NCBI RefSeq assembly: GCF_001639745.1
Contig: NZ_LTAX01000008.1
Span: 108,006 to 172,005, forward strand
Reading direction: 5' to 3'
Source of the DNA: Marinomonas gallaica
GTDB taxonomy: Bacteria > Pseudomonadota > Gammaproteobacteria > Pseudomonadales > Marinomonadaceae
DNA: 64,000 bases
The translations under genes were made by a program, and so were the position numbers. The notes under the pieces are model-generated. The model had not been told where the DNA came from. It did no database searches and saw only the letters and a list, made by a program, of their open reading frames with translations. Shown piece by piece: positions 22,723 to 31,548 of the stretch (position 1 is the stretch's first letter; each line of letters begins with the position of its first letter).

Positions 22723-23541
22723 TTATACAACTTCTCGGTCTAATGCGTCTAAGTGACTGAGAAATAGCGTGAAAATTTCAGATTGTGTGGAGGTGTCCAA
22801 GCGCGCATGAATGTTTTTACGATGCACCTTAACTGTGCCAGCGCTGATGCCCAGTTCGTTGGCAATGGATTTTGATGAGTGCCCTTTCAGTAATAGCCCG
22901 AGTATCTCCTGCTCGCGGGTCGTTAAAACACCTTGGGCAAAGGTTTTCAGTGCATGTTTAAGTGGCCCGGTAGACGGTGCTCGCTCAATAAACTCCCCTG
23001 CTTGCGCCATCCAAAACTGCCCTATTAACGCTTCCAACATAGGGAACACGGTTTTTAGATTATTCAGCTCTGTACGGCGCACAGAGCCAACCGTTTTTTT
23101 ACGCCCCAGAGACACGGCGCAGGTGGTGTTTTTATCCAAGTCCACCAAGATGTTGATCTCATCGACCAAATCAAACTTTTGATAGCAGGACTGGTAATAC
23201 TCCGTTTCTTCAAATGAATCGGGCGCCATATCCACCAAACGATAAATGCCGGGTGCAATGCCTTGTTGGATCGAGTTAAACACAGGGTCGAGTAAATACG
23301 CTTGATTTAAATACGTGCGTAAGGTTTGGCTTTGTTCCGCTGGGTCGGAGGGATAAATGAGCAGTGGTTTCAGTGCTTTTTTATAAGTCACCACGATAAT
23401 GGTGTCAAAGTAGCATAGATTGCTTAAAACCCCTTCTAATACACTTGGAAAGCTAGGCACACGAACGTGACAGGTCAGTGTGGCTAAATCCTTCATGATT
23501 TCTGAAAGACCTAGCTGTCCTCGTAAGGTGTTTGTTTGCAT
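22723..23541 (-). CDS. LuxR-type regulator of the polyamine block
   Basis: A 272-residue protein: an N-terminal effector-like domain of about 195 residues and a C-terminal GerE/LuxR helix-turn-helix (TTREQEILGLLLKGHSSKSI, then ANELGISAGTVKVHRKNIHA). The N-terminal region is not a clear acyl-homoserine-lactone domain and has no receiver domain. ATG 23541 is chosen because AGAGG precedes it; the longer version would begin at TTG. It is a distant paralogue of the regulator at 39776, which also stands next to a nitrogen-compound catabolic module. Its position between the puuB- and puuA-like genes makes it the likely regulator of the block. Confidence 0.8.
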   Translation of the reverse strand: MQTNTLRGQLGLSEIMKDLATLTCHVRVPSFPSVLEGVLSNLCYFDTIIVVTYKKALKPLLIYPSDPAEQSQTLRTYLNQAYLLDPVFNSIQQGIAPGIYRLVDMAPDSFEETEYYQSCYQKFDLVDEINILVDLDKNTTCAVSLGRKKTVGSVRRTELNNLKTVFPMLEALIGQFWMAQAGEFIERAPSTGPLKHALKTFAQGVLTTREQEILGLLLKGHSSKSIANELGISAGTVKVHRKNIHARLDTSTQSEIFTLFLSHLDALDREVV

Positions 23542-24103
23542 GAGTATAACGCCTCTTCTACTTGGATCGAATACGGTGTGACGGGTCAAGCAAGCCTAGC
23601 CGTCTTGACGCTGGCTTAAATGAAGCAACTTGTGCGCCAGTTTTCAGGCCTTAACGCATCCTCTGTAAATCGATCAAAATGTCGGTTTTTATTTTCTTAT
23701 CCCGTCTAGGAATGTGCTCTTAGTCAGACAAAAATACATCGACTTTGTATCTTTCCGTGTAGTAAAAATAAATCGGATAACCCGAAATATTTTTCGGTTT
23801 AAGATGCGCAGCTTCGCTCCATTTAGGTCTGCTTTCTTATCAAAGTGCCTATATATCAATGCCTTTAGAGCAGTAAAGATAAATAACTGTAATCCTATTA
23901 GAGTAGTTTTTATACAAATAGTGCCTTATTGCATATACCTAATCGGGGATAGTTACTCGCATCATTTGCTCGGGTTACAGTGAGTTATATCGAGAGAACC
24001 TAACCTGAAATCACTGATTTAATGCTTAACTCGAATTAAAGTTCGGCTATTCATGCGTTAAAGAGTCTCCCGCAGTAAGACTAATTTCATAAGAGAGCTT
24101 TTT
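23542..24103. other. Long promoter region upstream of the puuA-like gene
   Basis: 562 bp with no convincing gene; the open frame at 23714-23983 has no protein-like composition. The region is AT-rich and contains the 22-bp palindrome at 23779-23800. AAGAGAG before ATG 24104 is the ribosome-binding site. Confidence 0.6.
23779..23800. promoter_or_regulatory. 22-bp operator-like palindrome before puuA copy 1
   Basis: Arms AACCCGAA and TTCGGTTT with spacer ATATTT. It matches 19 of 22 positions of the palindrome at 53392-53413, which precedes the second puuA-like gene. It lies 304 bp before the ATG. Confidence 0.75.
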
Positions 24104-25438
24104 ATGTCGGATATTTACGATAGCAACAATGAGTTTGATTTGTTCATTACAGATCTTAACGGTAACTTGCGCGGTAAGCGTATGCCTTCGAGTGGTTTGA
24201 AAAGCGTGATGACGCAAGGAGTGAAATTGCCTCATTCTGTCATCGGTTTTGACCACTGGGGAGATGACGTGCTTGAAAATGGCATGGTGTTTGAGACAGG
24301 CGACAGCGACGGTATTTGTTTACCCGTTCATGATGCACCGATTTCTGTACCGTGGGCCGAGTCGGCACGTGATCAGCTCTTAGCGATGATGTTCAATGCC
24401 GATGGCACACCGTTTTACCCAGATCCTCGTCAAATCCTAACGCGCATCGTAAAGCGCTTTAAAGATCTCGGTTATACCCCAGTGGTGGCAACAGAATTAG
24501 AGTTTTACCTGTTGGATGGTTCGTCTGAAGCCAAGCGTGTCCCTTCGCCACCGGTCATTGTGGATGGCAATGGCTGTCGTCTTAGCAAGACAGATTGTTA
24601 TTCCATTGAAGAAATGGATGGCCTAGAAGGCTTTTTCGCCGAAGTACGTGCTGCCTGTGAAGCGCAAGGCATTCCAGCGGATACGATCATTTCGGAATTA
24701 GGCCCAGGCCAATTCGAAATTAACATGAAGCACACCGATGATGCCGTACTTGCTGCGGACCACGCGATCATGTTCAAGCGTTTAATCAAAGGCGTGGCGC
24801 GTCAGCATGATTTCGGCGCGACCTTCATGGCGAAACCGTACGCGGATAAGAGTGGTAATGGGTTCCATGTACATTTCAGCTTGCTGGACGAAAAGGGCAA
24901 TAACGTGTTCGACAATGGCACGGAAGAAGGCTCAAGTTTGTTAAAACAAGCCGTGGCCGGACTGCTCAATCACATGTCAGATTCTATGCTGGTGTTTGCG
25001 CCGCATTTAAACTCTTATCGCCGTTTTCAAAATGGCGCTCATGCACCTACCTTCGCCAGCTGGGGCTATGAAAACCGCACCGTAGCCGTTCGTATTCCAG
25101 AAAGCGAAAACATTGCACGCCGTATCGAGCACCGTGTCTCGGGCGCCGATGCGAATCCTTACCTTGTTTTAGCCGCCGTCTTGGGCGCTGCCTTACATGG
25201 CATTGAAGCGAAAATGTCGCCACCTGAACCTATTGAAGGCGATGCCTACGCGATGTCTGAACGCTTTGAAGCACTGCCTAATCGATGGGAGTTGGCGTCT
25301 GAATCGTTTCTGGATAGCGCCTTTTTGCTGGATTACTTAGGGCCTGAATTTGTCCGTGTTTATGGCTCGGCCAAAGAACAGGAACAACAAAAAATTTATG
25401 CGCGCATATCCAATGTGGAATATGAAGCCTATTTATAA
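24104..25438 (+). CDS. puuA: Gamma-glutamylputrescine synthetase (PuuA-like glutamine synthetase)
   Basis: A 444-residue glutamine-synthetase-fold ligase that would join glutamate to putrescine using ATP. Visible landmarks: DLNGNLRGKRMPSSG at the N-terminus, ELGPGQFEINMKH (metal and glutamate site), GFHVHFSLLD, NSYRRFQNGAH and RIEHRVSGADANPYLVLAA. It has no adenylylation Tyr loop of classical GlnA and is of the length usual for PuuA. It is followed 111 bp later by the putrescine-type ABC transporter genes, so import and first catabolic step are encoded together. A second copy lies at 53501. Confidence 0.88.
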   Translation: MSDIYDSNNEFDLFITDLNGNLRGKRMPSSGLKSVMTQGVKLPHSVIGFDHWGDDVLENGMVFETGDSDGICLPVHDAPISVPWAESARDQLLAMMFNADGTPFYPDPRQILTRIVKRFKDLGYTPVVATELEFYLLDGSSEAKRVPSPPVIVDGNGCRLSKTDCYSIEEMDGLEGFFAEVRAACEAQGIPADTIISELGPGQFEINMKHTDDAVLAADHAIMFKRLIKGVARQHDFGATFMAKPYADKSGNGFHVHFSLLDEKGNNVFDNGTEEGSSLLKQAVAGLLNHMSDSMLVFAPHLNSYRRFQNGAHAPTFASWGYENRTVAVRIPESENIARRIEHRVSGADANPYLVLAAVLGAALHGIEAKMSPPEPIEGDAYAMSERFEALPNRWELASESFLDSAFLLDYLGPEFVRVYGSAKEQEQQKIYARISNVEYEAYL

Positions 25439-25511
25439 GCGCGTTACCCTGAATAAATAACAAGAGAGTCTCAAAGCCTCCAAGAACAAAAAATAATGTC
25501 ACAACTGGAAC

Positions 25512-25531
25512 AGGCCAATGACAGTTGGCCT
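25512..25531 (+). promoter_or_regulatory. Small hairpin before potF
   Basis: AGGCCAA - TGACAG - TTGGCCT, perfect 7-bp arms ending 18 bp before the ATG at 25550 and overlapping TATAAT. No T-tract follows. It could protect or expose the potF ribosome-binding site. Confidence 0.45.
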
Positions 25532-25549
25532 ATAATGGGAGTCCCCAAT

Positions 25550-26641
25550 ATGAAACGTAATACATTAAGTTTTTTGATCGCTGGTGCTGTGTCGACCTTT
25601 GCTATGAGTAGTTACGCAGAGGACGTTGTCAACGTTTACAACTGGTCAAACTACATGGCGCCGGGCGCTTTGGATCAATTCACCAAAGAAACCGGTATCA
25701 AGGTGAATTACGACGTGTATGACAGCAATGAAGTGCTAGAAGCCAAGCTGATGGCGGGCGGTTCTGGCTACGATGTTGTCATGCCGTCTAACTCTTTCTT
25801 TGAGCGTCAAGTACAGGCTGGCGTGTACCAGAAAATCGATAAGAGCAAGCTAAGCAACTACGCCAACCTCGACCAGACCTTGGCGAAGACGATTGAGCAG
25901 CATGATGCTGGCAACCAATACAATATTCCTTACGCATGGGGCACCATTGGGATTGGCTACAACACCAAAATGATCGAAGAGCGTCTGGGGACTACTGAGA
26001 TCGATTCTTGGGATGTTCTGTTTGACCCCAATACAGCGGCAAAACTGGCGGATTGTGGCATTACCGTGTTGGATTCGCCGGCTGAAATGATGTCTGTCGT
26101 GAATAACTATCGCGGCGTAGATCCAAATTCGGAAGACAAAGGTGAGCTGGAAGCCTCGGCTAAACTGATGGCGGGTCTTCGTGACAGCATTAAGTACTTC
26201 CATTCGAGTCAGTACATTTCTGATCTGGCCAACGGTGATGTGTGTGTCTCAGTGGGTTACAACGGCGATGTATTGCAGTCGCAAAGTCGTGCTACCGAAG
26301 CGGGACAGGGCGTAGACATTGAATTTGTGATTCCGAAAGAAGGCACGGTGGCGTGGTTCGACTTGATGGCGATTCCTGCCGATGCCCCTCACCCAGAAGC
26401 AGCGCATAAATTCATCGACTTTATCTTAAAAGCGGACATCGCTGCGGCGATCTCAAACTATGTGTACTTCGCGGTACCGAATACAGCCGCTGAGTCGATG
26501 CTTAATGACGACGTAGCGAACAATAAAGGCATCTACCCTCCGCAAGCGGTAAAAGAAAATCTATACGTACAGTCGGCGCATACATCGCGCTTTGACCGTT
26601 CGTTAACGCGTGCTTGGACCAATATCAAAACCGGTCGTTAA
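25550..26641 (+). CDS. potF: Putrescine-binding periplasmic protein (PotF-like)
   Basis: A 363-residue extracellular solute-binding protein (family 1, polyamine type). A signal peptide spans residues 1-23 (LSFLIAGAVSTFAMSSYA, cut before EDVVNV). The mature start VNVYNWSNYMAPGALDQF and MPSNSFFERQVQAGVYQKID are typical of PotF/SpuD. ATG 25550 follows GGGAG; an earlier ATG at 25496 would remove the signal peptide from the N-terminus and is rejected. It supplies substrate to the potGHI complex. A hairpin at 26656-26682 after the stop probably lowers expression of the downstream genes relative to the abundant binding protein. Confidence 0.92.
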   Translation: MKRNTLSFLIAGAVSTFAMSSYAEDVVNVYNWSNYMAPGALDQFTKETGIKVNYDVYDSNEVLEAKLMAGGSGYDVVMPSNSFFERQVQAGVYQKIDKSKLSNYANLDQTLAKTIEQHDAGNQYNIPYAWGTIGIGYNTKMIEERLGTTEIDSWDVLFDPNTAAKLADCGITVLDSPAEMMSVVNNYRGVDPNSEDKGELEASAKLMAGLRDSIKYFHSSQYISDLANGDVCVSVGYNGDVLQSQSRATEAGQGVDIEFVIPKEGTVAWFDLMAIPADAPHPEAAHKFIDFILKADIAAAISNYVYFAVPNTAAESMLNDDVANNKGIYPPQAVKENLYVQSAHTSRFDRSLTRAWTNIKTGR

Positions 26642-26655
26642 GCTCACGCGACGTT

Positions 26656-26682
26656 GCTAGGCGGTGCCCTTCATCGCCTAGC
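26656..26682 (+). terminator. Intra-operon hairpin after potF
   Basis: GCTAGGCG and CGCCTAGC arms followed by GGCTTTCTTTT. It is likely a partial terminator between the binding-protein gene and the transporter genes. Confidence 0.7.
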
Positions 26683-26712
26683 GGCTTTCTTTTATTGCTA
26701 AGTAGGTGAGCT

Positions 26713-27867
26713 ATGTCTGTATCCTCCGTTATGCCTCAAACGACGTCACATGAGAAACTAAACTGGCGTCAGAACGATGCGGAACCCTTTGTCCGAATCG
26801 AACAAATCAACAAACAGTTCGGCGATTTCACCGCCGTCAATAATGTCTCGCTGGATATTTATAAGAATGAACTGTTTTGTCTGCTGGGGGGCTCTGGCTC
26901 CGGGAAAAGTACCTTATTACGCATGTTAGCGGGCTTTGAAGCGCCGACGTCAGGCCGCATCATTATTGATGGCGTTGATATGTCTAACACGCCTCCTTGG
27001 GAACGCCCAGTCAATATGATGTTTCAGTCCTACGCGTTATTTCCGCACCTGAGCGTGGAAGCCAATGTGGGGTTTGGCCTGAAACGCGAAGGGTTGCCCA
27101 GTGGTGAAGTGCAAAAGCGCGTTGCTGATATGCTCGACATGGTGCAACTCGGTCACTTGGCGCGCCGAAAACCGCATATGTTGTCGGGTGGACAGCGTCA
27201 GCGGGTTGCACTGGCACGCTCGTTGGTGAAACAACCCAAGCTTCTTCTATTGGACGAACCGCTCGGTGCGCTGGACAAAAAACTCCGTGAAGAAACGCAG
27301 TTTGAACTGATGCGCATACAAGAAGAGTTGGGCATTACCTTCGTCGTGGTCACCCATGACCAAGAAGAAGCCATGACGTTGGCGACGCGTATTGGCGTGA
27401 TGAACAATGGTGTGATTGTGCAGACGGCCGAGCCCCATGACATGTACGAATACCCAAACAATCGTTTTGTCGCCGAATTCATTGGTAATGTGAATCTATT
27501 TGAAGGTACCGTGGTTACGGATGAACGCGATAGCGCTACCGTGCATTGCTCTGACCTCCAAGAGATGGTGTATTTGGATCATGGTGTCAGCTGTGCGCCG
27601 AACCAAAGTGTCAGTGTTGCCATTCGTCCAGAGAAAATACGCATCACCCGTGATGCCCCCGACAGCCCTCACAATCGCAGCGAAGGCGTGATCACAGACG
27701 TGGCGTATATGGGCAGCCAATCGATCTACAAAGTGCGATTACTTTCAGGCAAAGAAGTGCGAGTGACACAGCCTAATGTGTATCGAGATTCGGGCGACCG
27801 TTTAACATGGGATGATCATGTCTACCTTTCATGGGAACCTGAGAGTAGCGTGGTACTGACATCATGA
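26713..27867 (+). CDS. potG: Putrescine ABC transporter ATPase (PotG-like)
   Basis: A 384-residue ABC ATPase with Walker A GGSGSGKSTLL, signature LSGGQRQRVALARSL, Walker B LLLLDEPLGALDKKLR and the switch HDQEEAMT, followed by a C-terminal TOBE regulatory domain (SVAIRPEKIRI, VAYMGSQSIYKVRL). It powers polyamine import. Its stop overlaps the ATG of the next gene (ATGA), so the three membrane-complex genes are translationally coupled. Confidence 0.94.
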   Translation: MSVSSVMPQTTSHEKLNWRQNDAEPFVRIEQINKQFGDFTAVNNVSLDIYKNELFCLLGGSGSGKSTLLRMLAGFEAPTSGRIIIDGVDMSNTPPWERPVNMMFQSYALFPHLSVEANVGFGLKREGLPSGEVQKRVADMLDMVQLGHLARRKPHMLSGGQRQRVALARSLVKQPKLLLLDEPLGALDKKLREETQFELMRIQEELGITFVVVTHDQEEAMTLATRIGVMNNGVIVQTAEPHDMYEYPNNRFVAEFIGNVNLFEGTVVTDERDSATVHCSDLQEMVYLDHGVSCAPNQSVSVAIRPEKIRITRDAPDSPHNRSEGVITDVAYMGSQSIYKVRLLSGKEVRVTQPNVYRDSGDRLTWDDHVYLSWEPESSVVLTS

Positions 27868-28802
27868 TGACTACTTCAGCACCCTCCGATTCCTCGCGTC
27901 CAAGTCTGTTTCAGCGGTTTAAATCACGTCGTTTAGGTCGCTGGTTAGTGATCATGGTTCCCATGTTGTGGTTGGCGGCCTTTTTCTTTATTCCCTTTTT
28001 GGTGGTGTTCAAAATCTCCTTATCCGAGGCGATGATTGCCATTCCGCCCTATTCACCTTTGTTTGAATGGGACCCAGACAGTGCCTTTGCGACGCTTAAA
28101 GTGACCTTTGGCAACTACTTGTTTTTGTTTGAATCGCGATTTTACCTCGACGCGTATTTAAGCTCATTACGCATTGCGGCCATCTCAACGTTTTTCACCT
28201 TAATTATCGGTTTTCCCATTGCCTATTTGATTGCTCGCAGTGGACCGACAATGCGTACGGTTCTACTGTCGTTGGTGATACTGCCCTTTTGGACCTCGTT
28301 TTTATTACGTGTGTACGCCTGGATGGCGCTGCTGAAAAAGAATGGTTTGGTCAACGAAGTTTTGATGTCGATTGGTTTGATTGATCAGCCGTTGCAGATA
28401 CTACAGACGGATTTTGCCGTGTACCTCGGCATTGTGTATACCTATTTGCCGTTTATGATTTTGCCGCTTTACACGACGCTGGAAAAAATGGATTTGAGCT
28501 TGATCGAAGCCGCGCAAGATCTTGGTGCCAAACCTTGGCGCGCGTTTTGCTTAGTAACGTTGCCGTTGGCCAAGCCCGGCATTATTGCTGGCTGTATGCT
28601 GGTGTTTATTCCAGCGGTGGGCGAATACGTTATCCCGGCACTCTTAGGCGGTTCCGATACGCTGATGATCGGACGAGTACTGTGGGATGAGTTCTTCTTA
28701 AATCGAGACTGGCCGCTCGCTTCTGCAGTCGCCATTGTCATGTTAATTGTGCTGGTAGGGCCAATTATGTTCATGCGTAATGGCAATAAGGAGGGGTTAT
28801 GA
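27864..28802 (+). CDS. potH: Putrescine ABC transporter permease (PotH-like)
   Basis: A 312-residue inner-membrane permease with about six helices and the EAA loop EAAQDLGAKPWRAFCLVTLP that docks on the ATPase. It has the longer periplasmic N-terminal loop usual for PotH/PotB. It overlaps both neighbours by 4 nt. Confidence 0.93.
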   Translation: MMTTSAPSDSSRPSLFQRFKSRRLGRWLVIMVPMLWLAAFFFIPFLVVFKISLSEAMIAIPPYSPLFEWDPDSAFATLKVTFGNYLFLFESRFYLDAYLSSLRIAAISTFFTLIIGFPIAYLIARSGPTMRTVLLSLVILPFWTSFLLRVYAWMALLKKNGLVNEVLMSIGLIDQPLQILQTDFAVYLGIVYTYLPFMILPLYTTLEKMDLSLIEAAQDLGAKPWRAFCLVTLPLAKPGIIAGCMLVFIPAVGEYVIPALLGGSDTLMIGRVLWDEFFLNRDWPLASAVAIVMLIVLVGPIMFMRNGNKEGL

Positions 28803-29611
28803 TTAAAGGTAACTCTTGGACACTTAAACTCAGTGCGGGCTTTGGTTTTTTGTTTCTTTATGCGCCCATCATTGCGCTGATTGTCTACAGCTTCAATAAA
28901 TCTCAGCTGGTAACGGTCTGGGGTGGTTGGTCATTGAAATGGTATGGCGAGCTGTTTCAGAATGAGCAAATCATGAATGCCGCGTGGGTGAGCCTGAAAA
29001 TTGCTCTGATCAGTGCGACTTTAGCTGCGGTTCTAGGCACAATCGCGGGCTTTGTTTTAAGCCGAATGCGTAAATTTCGTGGCAAAACCATCTTATCGGG
29101 TTGGGTAACGGCACCTTTGGTGATGCCAGAAGTGATCACCGGCTTATCCTTGTTGCTGTTGTTCGTTGCTTTGGAAAATATGTTCGGCTGGCCTGCGGGC
29201 CGAGGCACGATGACGATCGTCATCGCGCATACGACGTTTTGTTTGGCGTACGTCGCCGTGGTGGTGCAATCACGCCTAGCGTCGTTAGATGAAACACTGG
29301 AAGAAGCGGCGATGGACTTGGGTGCCAAACCTACCTCGTTGTTTTTCTTAATTACATTACCGTTGATCGCCCCTGCTATCTTGTCGGGTTGGTTGCTGTC
29401 GTTTACCTTATCACTGGATGATTTAGTGATTGCCAGCTTTGTTTCCGGTCCGGGTAACTCGACCTTGCCGATGGTGATTTTCTCTAAAGTTCGTCTCGGT
29501 GTTACACCAGAAATCAATGCCCTAGCGACCTTAATGATTCTTGCCGTATCCATCGCAGTGATTGCGGCCATTGTGATCATGCGTCGTCAAAATCGATTCC
29601 AAGGGCCTTAA
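28799..29611 (+). CDS. potI: Putrescine ABC transporter permease (PotI-like)
   Basis: A 270-residue inner-membrane permease with about six helices, EAA loop EAAMDLGAKPTSLFFLITLP and the DDLVIASFVSGPG block typical of PotI/PotC. It partners PotH. The amidotransferase gene begins 28 bp after the stop, on the same strand. Confidence 0.93.
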   Translation: MIKGNSWTLKLSAGFGFLFLYAPIIALIVYSFNKSQLVTVWGGWSLKWYGELFQNEQIMNAAWVSLKIALISATLAAVLGTIAGFVLSRMRKFRGKTILSGWVTAPLVMPEVITGLSLLLLFVALENMFGWPAGRGTMTIVIAHTTFCLAYVAVVVQSRLASLDETLEEAAMDLGAKPTSLFFLITLPLIAPAILSGWLLSFTLSLDDLVIASFVSGPGNSTLPMVIFSKVRLGVTPEINALATLMILAVSIAVIAAIVIMRRQNRFQGP

Positions 29612-29638
29612 ACGCGGTTTGTCAGAGGAAAGTTGTAC

Positions 29639-30349
29639 ATGAAAATAGGTATTCTTGCGGCGGGTGTGACGCCCGAGGTACTGCAGTCGCAGTATCCGAC
29701 TTACGCACAAATGTTTGCACAGCAGCTGCAAGCGCATGAACCTGAGCTCGCATTTGAAATCTTCGACGTGCGCCTAGATAAGTTTCCAGCCAGCATCGAT
29801 GTGTGTGATGGCTGGCTCATTACGGGCTCTAAGTCGGATGCCTATGGCGATGAGCCGTGGATTCTTCAGCTGTGTGATTTCATTCGTGACGCGGATGCTA
29901 AAGGCCAAGTCTTAGTCGGTATCTGCTTTGGGCATCAAGTGATTGCCCGAGCACTGGGTGGGCGTGTAGCAAAATTCCAGAACGGCTGGGGCGTGGGTGT
30001 GCATCATTACCAAGTCGTGGAGGGTTTTGACATTCCAGTGGATCAAAAAGACATTGCGTTCTGTGCGTTTCACCAAGACCAAGTGCTTGAAAAACCCGAG
30101 AAGTTGGAGACGTTTTTAACCAGTGACTTCTGCCAACATGCAGGGCTTATTTACCAAGATCGTATTCTTACGTTTCAGGGGCATCCGGAGTTTTCGAAGC
30201 AATACGAAAACGAACTAATCGAGCTGTATGATGGGGTTACGTTAACCCCTGAGGTGGCTGAAAAAGCCCGTCAGAGTGTGGAGCAAGACGATATACAAAG
30301 CCCCCAGTTGATGGCTTGGATTGGACAGTTTTTAAAAGCCAAAGCGTAA
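29639..30349 (+). CDS. Class I glutamine amidotransferase, possible gamma-Glu-GABA hydrolase
   Basis: A 236-residue class I amidotransferase-fold protein with nucleophile Cys96 in VLVGICFGHQVIARALGG and the His of LTFQGHPEFSKQY. The gamma-glutamyl putrescine pathway needs a hydrolase (PuuD) to free GABA. PuuD belongs to the related C26 group, while this one looks more like the stand-alone GMP-synthase-like amidotransferases. Its position at the end of the puuA-potFGHI run suggests that it fills the PuuD step, but this is inference. ATG 29639 follows AGAGGAAA. The operon ends at a 13-bp hairpin. Confidence 0.78.
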   Translation: MKIGILAAGVTPEVLQSQYPTYAQMFAQQLQAHEPELAFEIFDVRLDKFPASIDVCDGWLITGSKSDAYGDEPWILQLCDFIRDADAKGQVLVGICFGHQVIARALGGRVAKFQNGWGVGVHHYQVVEGFDIPVDQKDIAFCAFHQDQVLEKPEKLETFLTSDFCQHAGLIYQDRILTFQGHPEFSKQYENELIELYDGVTLTPEVAEKARQSVEQDDIQSPQLMAWIGQFLKAKA

Positions 30350-30353
30350 ACTC

Positions 30354-30383
30354 AACGCCTACTCGATAAGTCGAGTAGGCGTT
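30354..30383. terminator. Strong hairpin after the polyamine operon
   Basis: 13-bp perfect arms (AACGCCTACTCGA and its complement) around TAAG, 5 bp after the stop; no clear T-tract follows. Confidence 0.65.
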
Positions 30384-30495
30384 ACCTTCCTGAAAATGAC
30401 TCCCCTGCAGCGATTTACTCGGATCCAAAGGTCTAAAATTATTAGCTTTGTGGTAGCGTTAGTGACAACGTAAGCAAATATTATGTTGGATACGC

Positions 30496-30933
30496 ATGAC
30501 GGTTAACCACACGCAATATAAGAAAGTTTGCCTTGGTCGAGACTATCTCACCCAGCACTACGCGCTCGCTTTCGATCTAGCGGACGTCGCAACGTATTCG
30601 TGCATGTCTAAATATCACTTTTGCCGTGTGTTCTCTGAAGTGTTTGGAGAGTCGCCGTACCAGTACATTTCGAAAATTAGGATAGAGCGAGCAAAGGAAC
30701 TCTTGGTAACGAGCCAACGCAGTATCAATGACATTTGTGAGTTGGTTGGCTACACCAGTATTGGCAGCTTTTCTGTGTTATTTCGCAAAAAGACTGGGTT
30801 GTCGCCGACGCAATATCGGACAAAATTACAGGCGTTAGCGAACGACCCGCTCACTCACCCCATTCAGTCTATTCCTATGTGTTACGCGCACCGTTTGTTT
30901 GGCGCCAAGCTTGAAAAGAGCAATATTGAATAA
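30496..30933 (+). CDS. Short AraC-family regulator
   Basis: A 145-residue protein made almost only of the AraC double helix-turn-helix (LADVATYSCMSKYHFCRVFS; INDICELVGYTSIGSFSVLF; KKTGLSPTQYR). No sensor domain is present, so it would act like MarA/SoxS or require a partner. The VOC-family gene starts 62 bp downstream on the same strand and is its likely co-transcribed target. Start ATG 30496 is the first in the frame with a reasonable context. Confidence 0.85.
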   Translation: MTVNHTQYKKVCLGRDYLTQHYALAFDLADVATYSCMSKYHFCRVFSEVFGESPYQYISKIRIERAKELLVTSQRSINDICELVGYTSIGSFSVLFRKKTGLSPTQYRTKLQALANDPLTHPIQSIPMCYAHRLFGAKLEKSNIE

Positions 30934-30995
30934 GGTATCTTCGCTTCCTTTGGCTATGATCAGTGGTTCTACTTACTTTGTTGCCGGAGATGCCA

Positions 30996-31409
30996 ATGAT
31001 TCAGTCAATCGCCCATGTTACCGTTTACGTTCTTAACCAAGATGAAGCGCTCGATTTCTACCAAAATAAGTTAGGTTTTGAAGTCGGAACCGACATGACC
31101 GTAGACGGAGGTTTCCGTTGGCTAACCGTCTTTGCAAAAGCGCAGCCGGATCTTGAGCTTGTCTTAGCCGAGCCAAAAGAAGGGCCAATGTTTACCAAGG
31201 ATGCCGCGGACAAGATACGAGCCCTCGTCGCGGATGGCGCGTTTGGTGCTGGGGTTTTCGAAACAGCGAACTGTCAAAAGACCTACGAAGAGCTTGTCGC
31301 GAAAGGCGTTGAGTTTATCCAACCGCCTACCGAGCAGTTTTACGGGGTCGAAGCCTTAGGCGTCGATAACTCGGGAAATTGGTTTAGCCTAACGCAACGA
31401 GCGAAATAA
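30996..31409 (+). CDS. VOC (glyoxalase/bleomycin-resistance) family protein
   Basis: A 137-residue VOC-superfamily protein with two beta-alpha-beta-beta-beta units: SIAHVTVYVLNQDEALDFYQ (His ligand) in the first and GVEFIQPPTEQFYGVEALGV in the second. Members are metal-dependent lyases, dioxygenases or binding proteins; the substrate cannot be told. ATG 30996 follows GGAG; the frame is open from 30963. It pairs with the short AraC regulator upstream. Confidence 0.85.
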   Translation: MIQSIAHVTVYVLNQDEALDFYQNKLGFEVGTDMTVDGGFRWLTVFAKAQPDLELVLAEPKEGPMFTKDAADKIRALVADGAFGAGVFETANCQKTYEELVAKGVEFIQPPTEQFYGVEALGVDNSGNWFSLTQRAK

Positions 31410-31548
31410 CGATCTAACGCGTGTTAAGTTGATCACTAGATTAAAAAAGCTACCCGATCAGGCAGCGAATTGAGCCAAATGAAAAGGAGCCATGCTTCTC
31501 ATCTGACTCTCACTATTCTCTGCGCAACGTTGCCGTCGCCACCGTTAT

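Noticed and set aside
23714..23983. 89-residue plus-strand frame in the puuA promoter region
   Set aside because: No ribosome-binding site, unusual composition, and it overlaps the operator-like palindrome.
28957..29580. 207-residue minus-strand open frame across potI
   Set aside because: It lies fully inside a convincing permease gene with strong motifs; its translation is Lys/Thr/Ala-rich without domain pattern.
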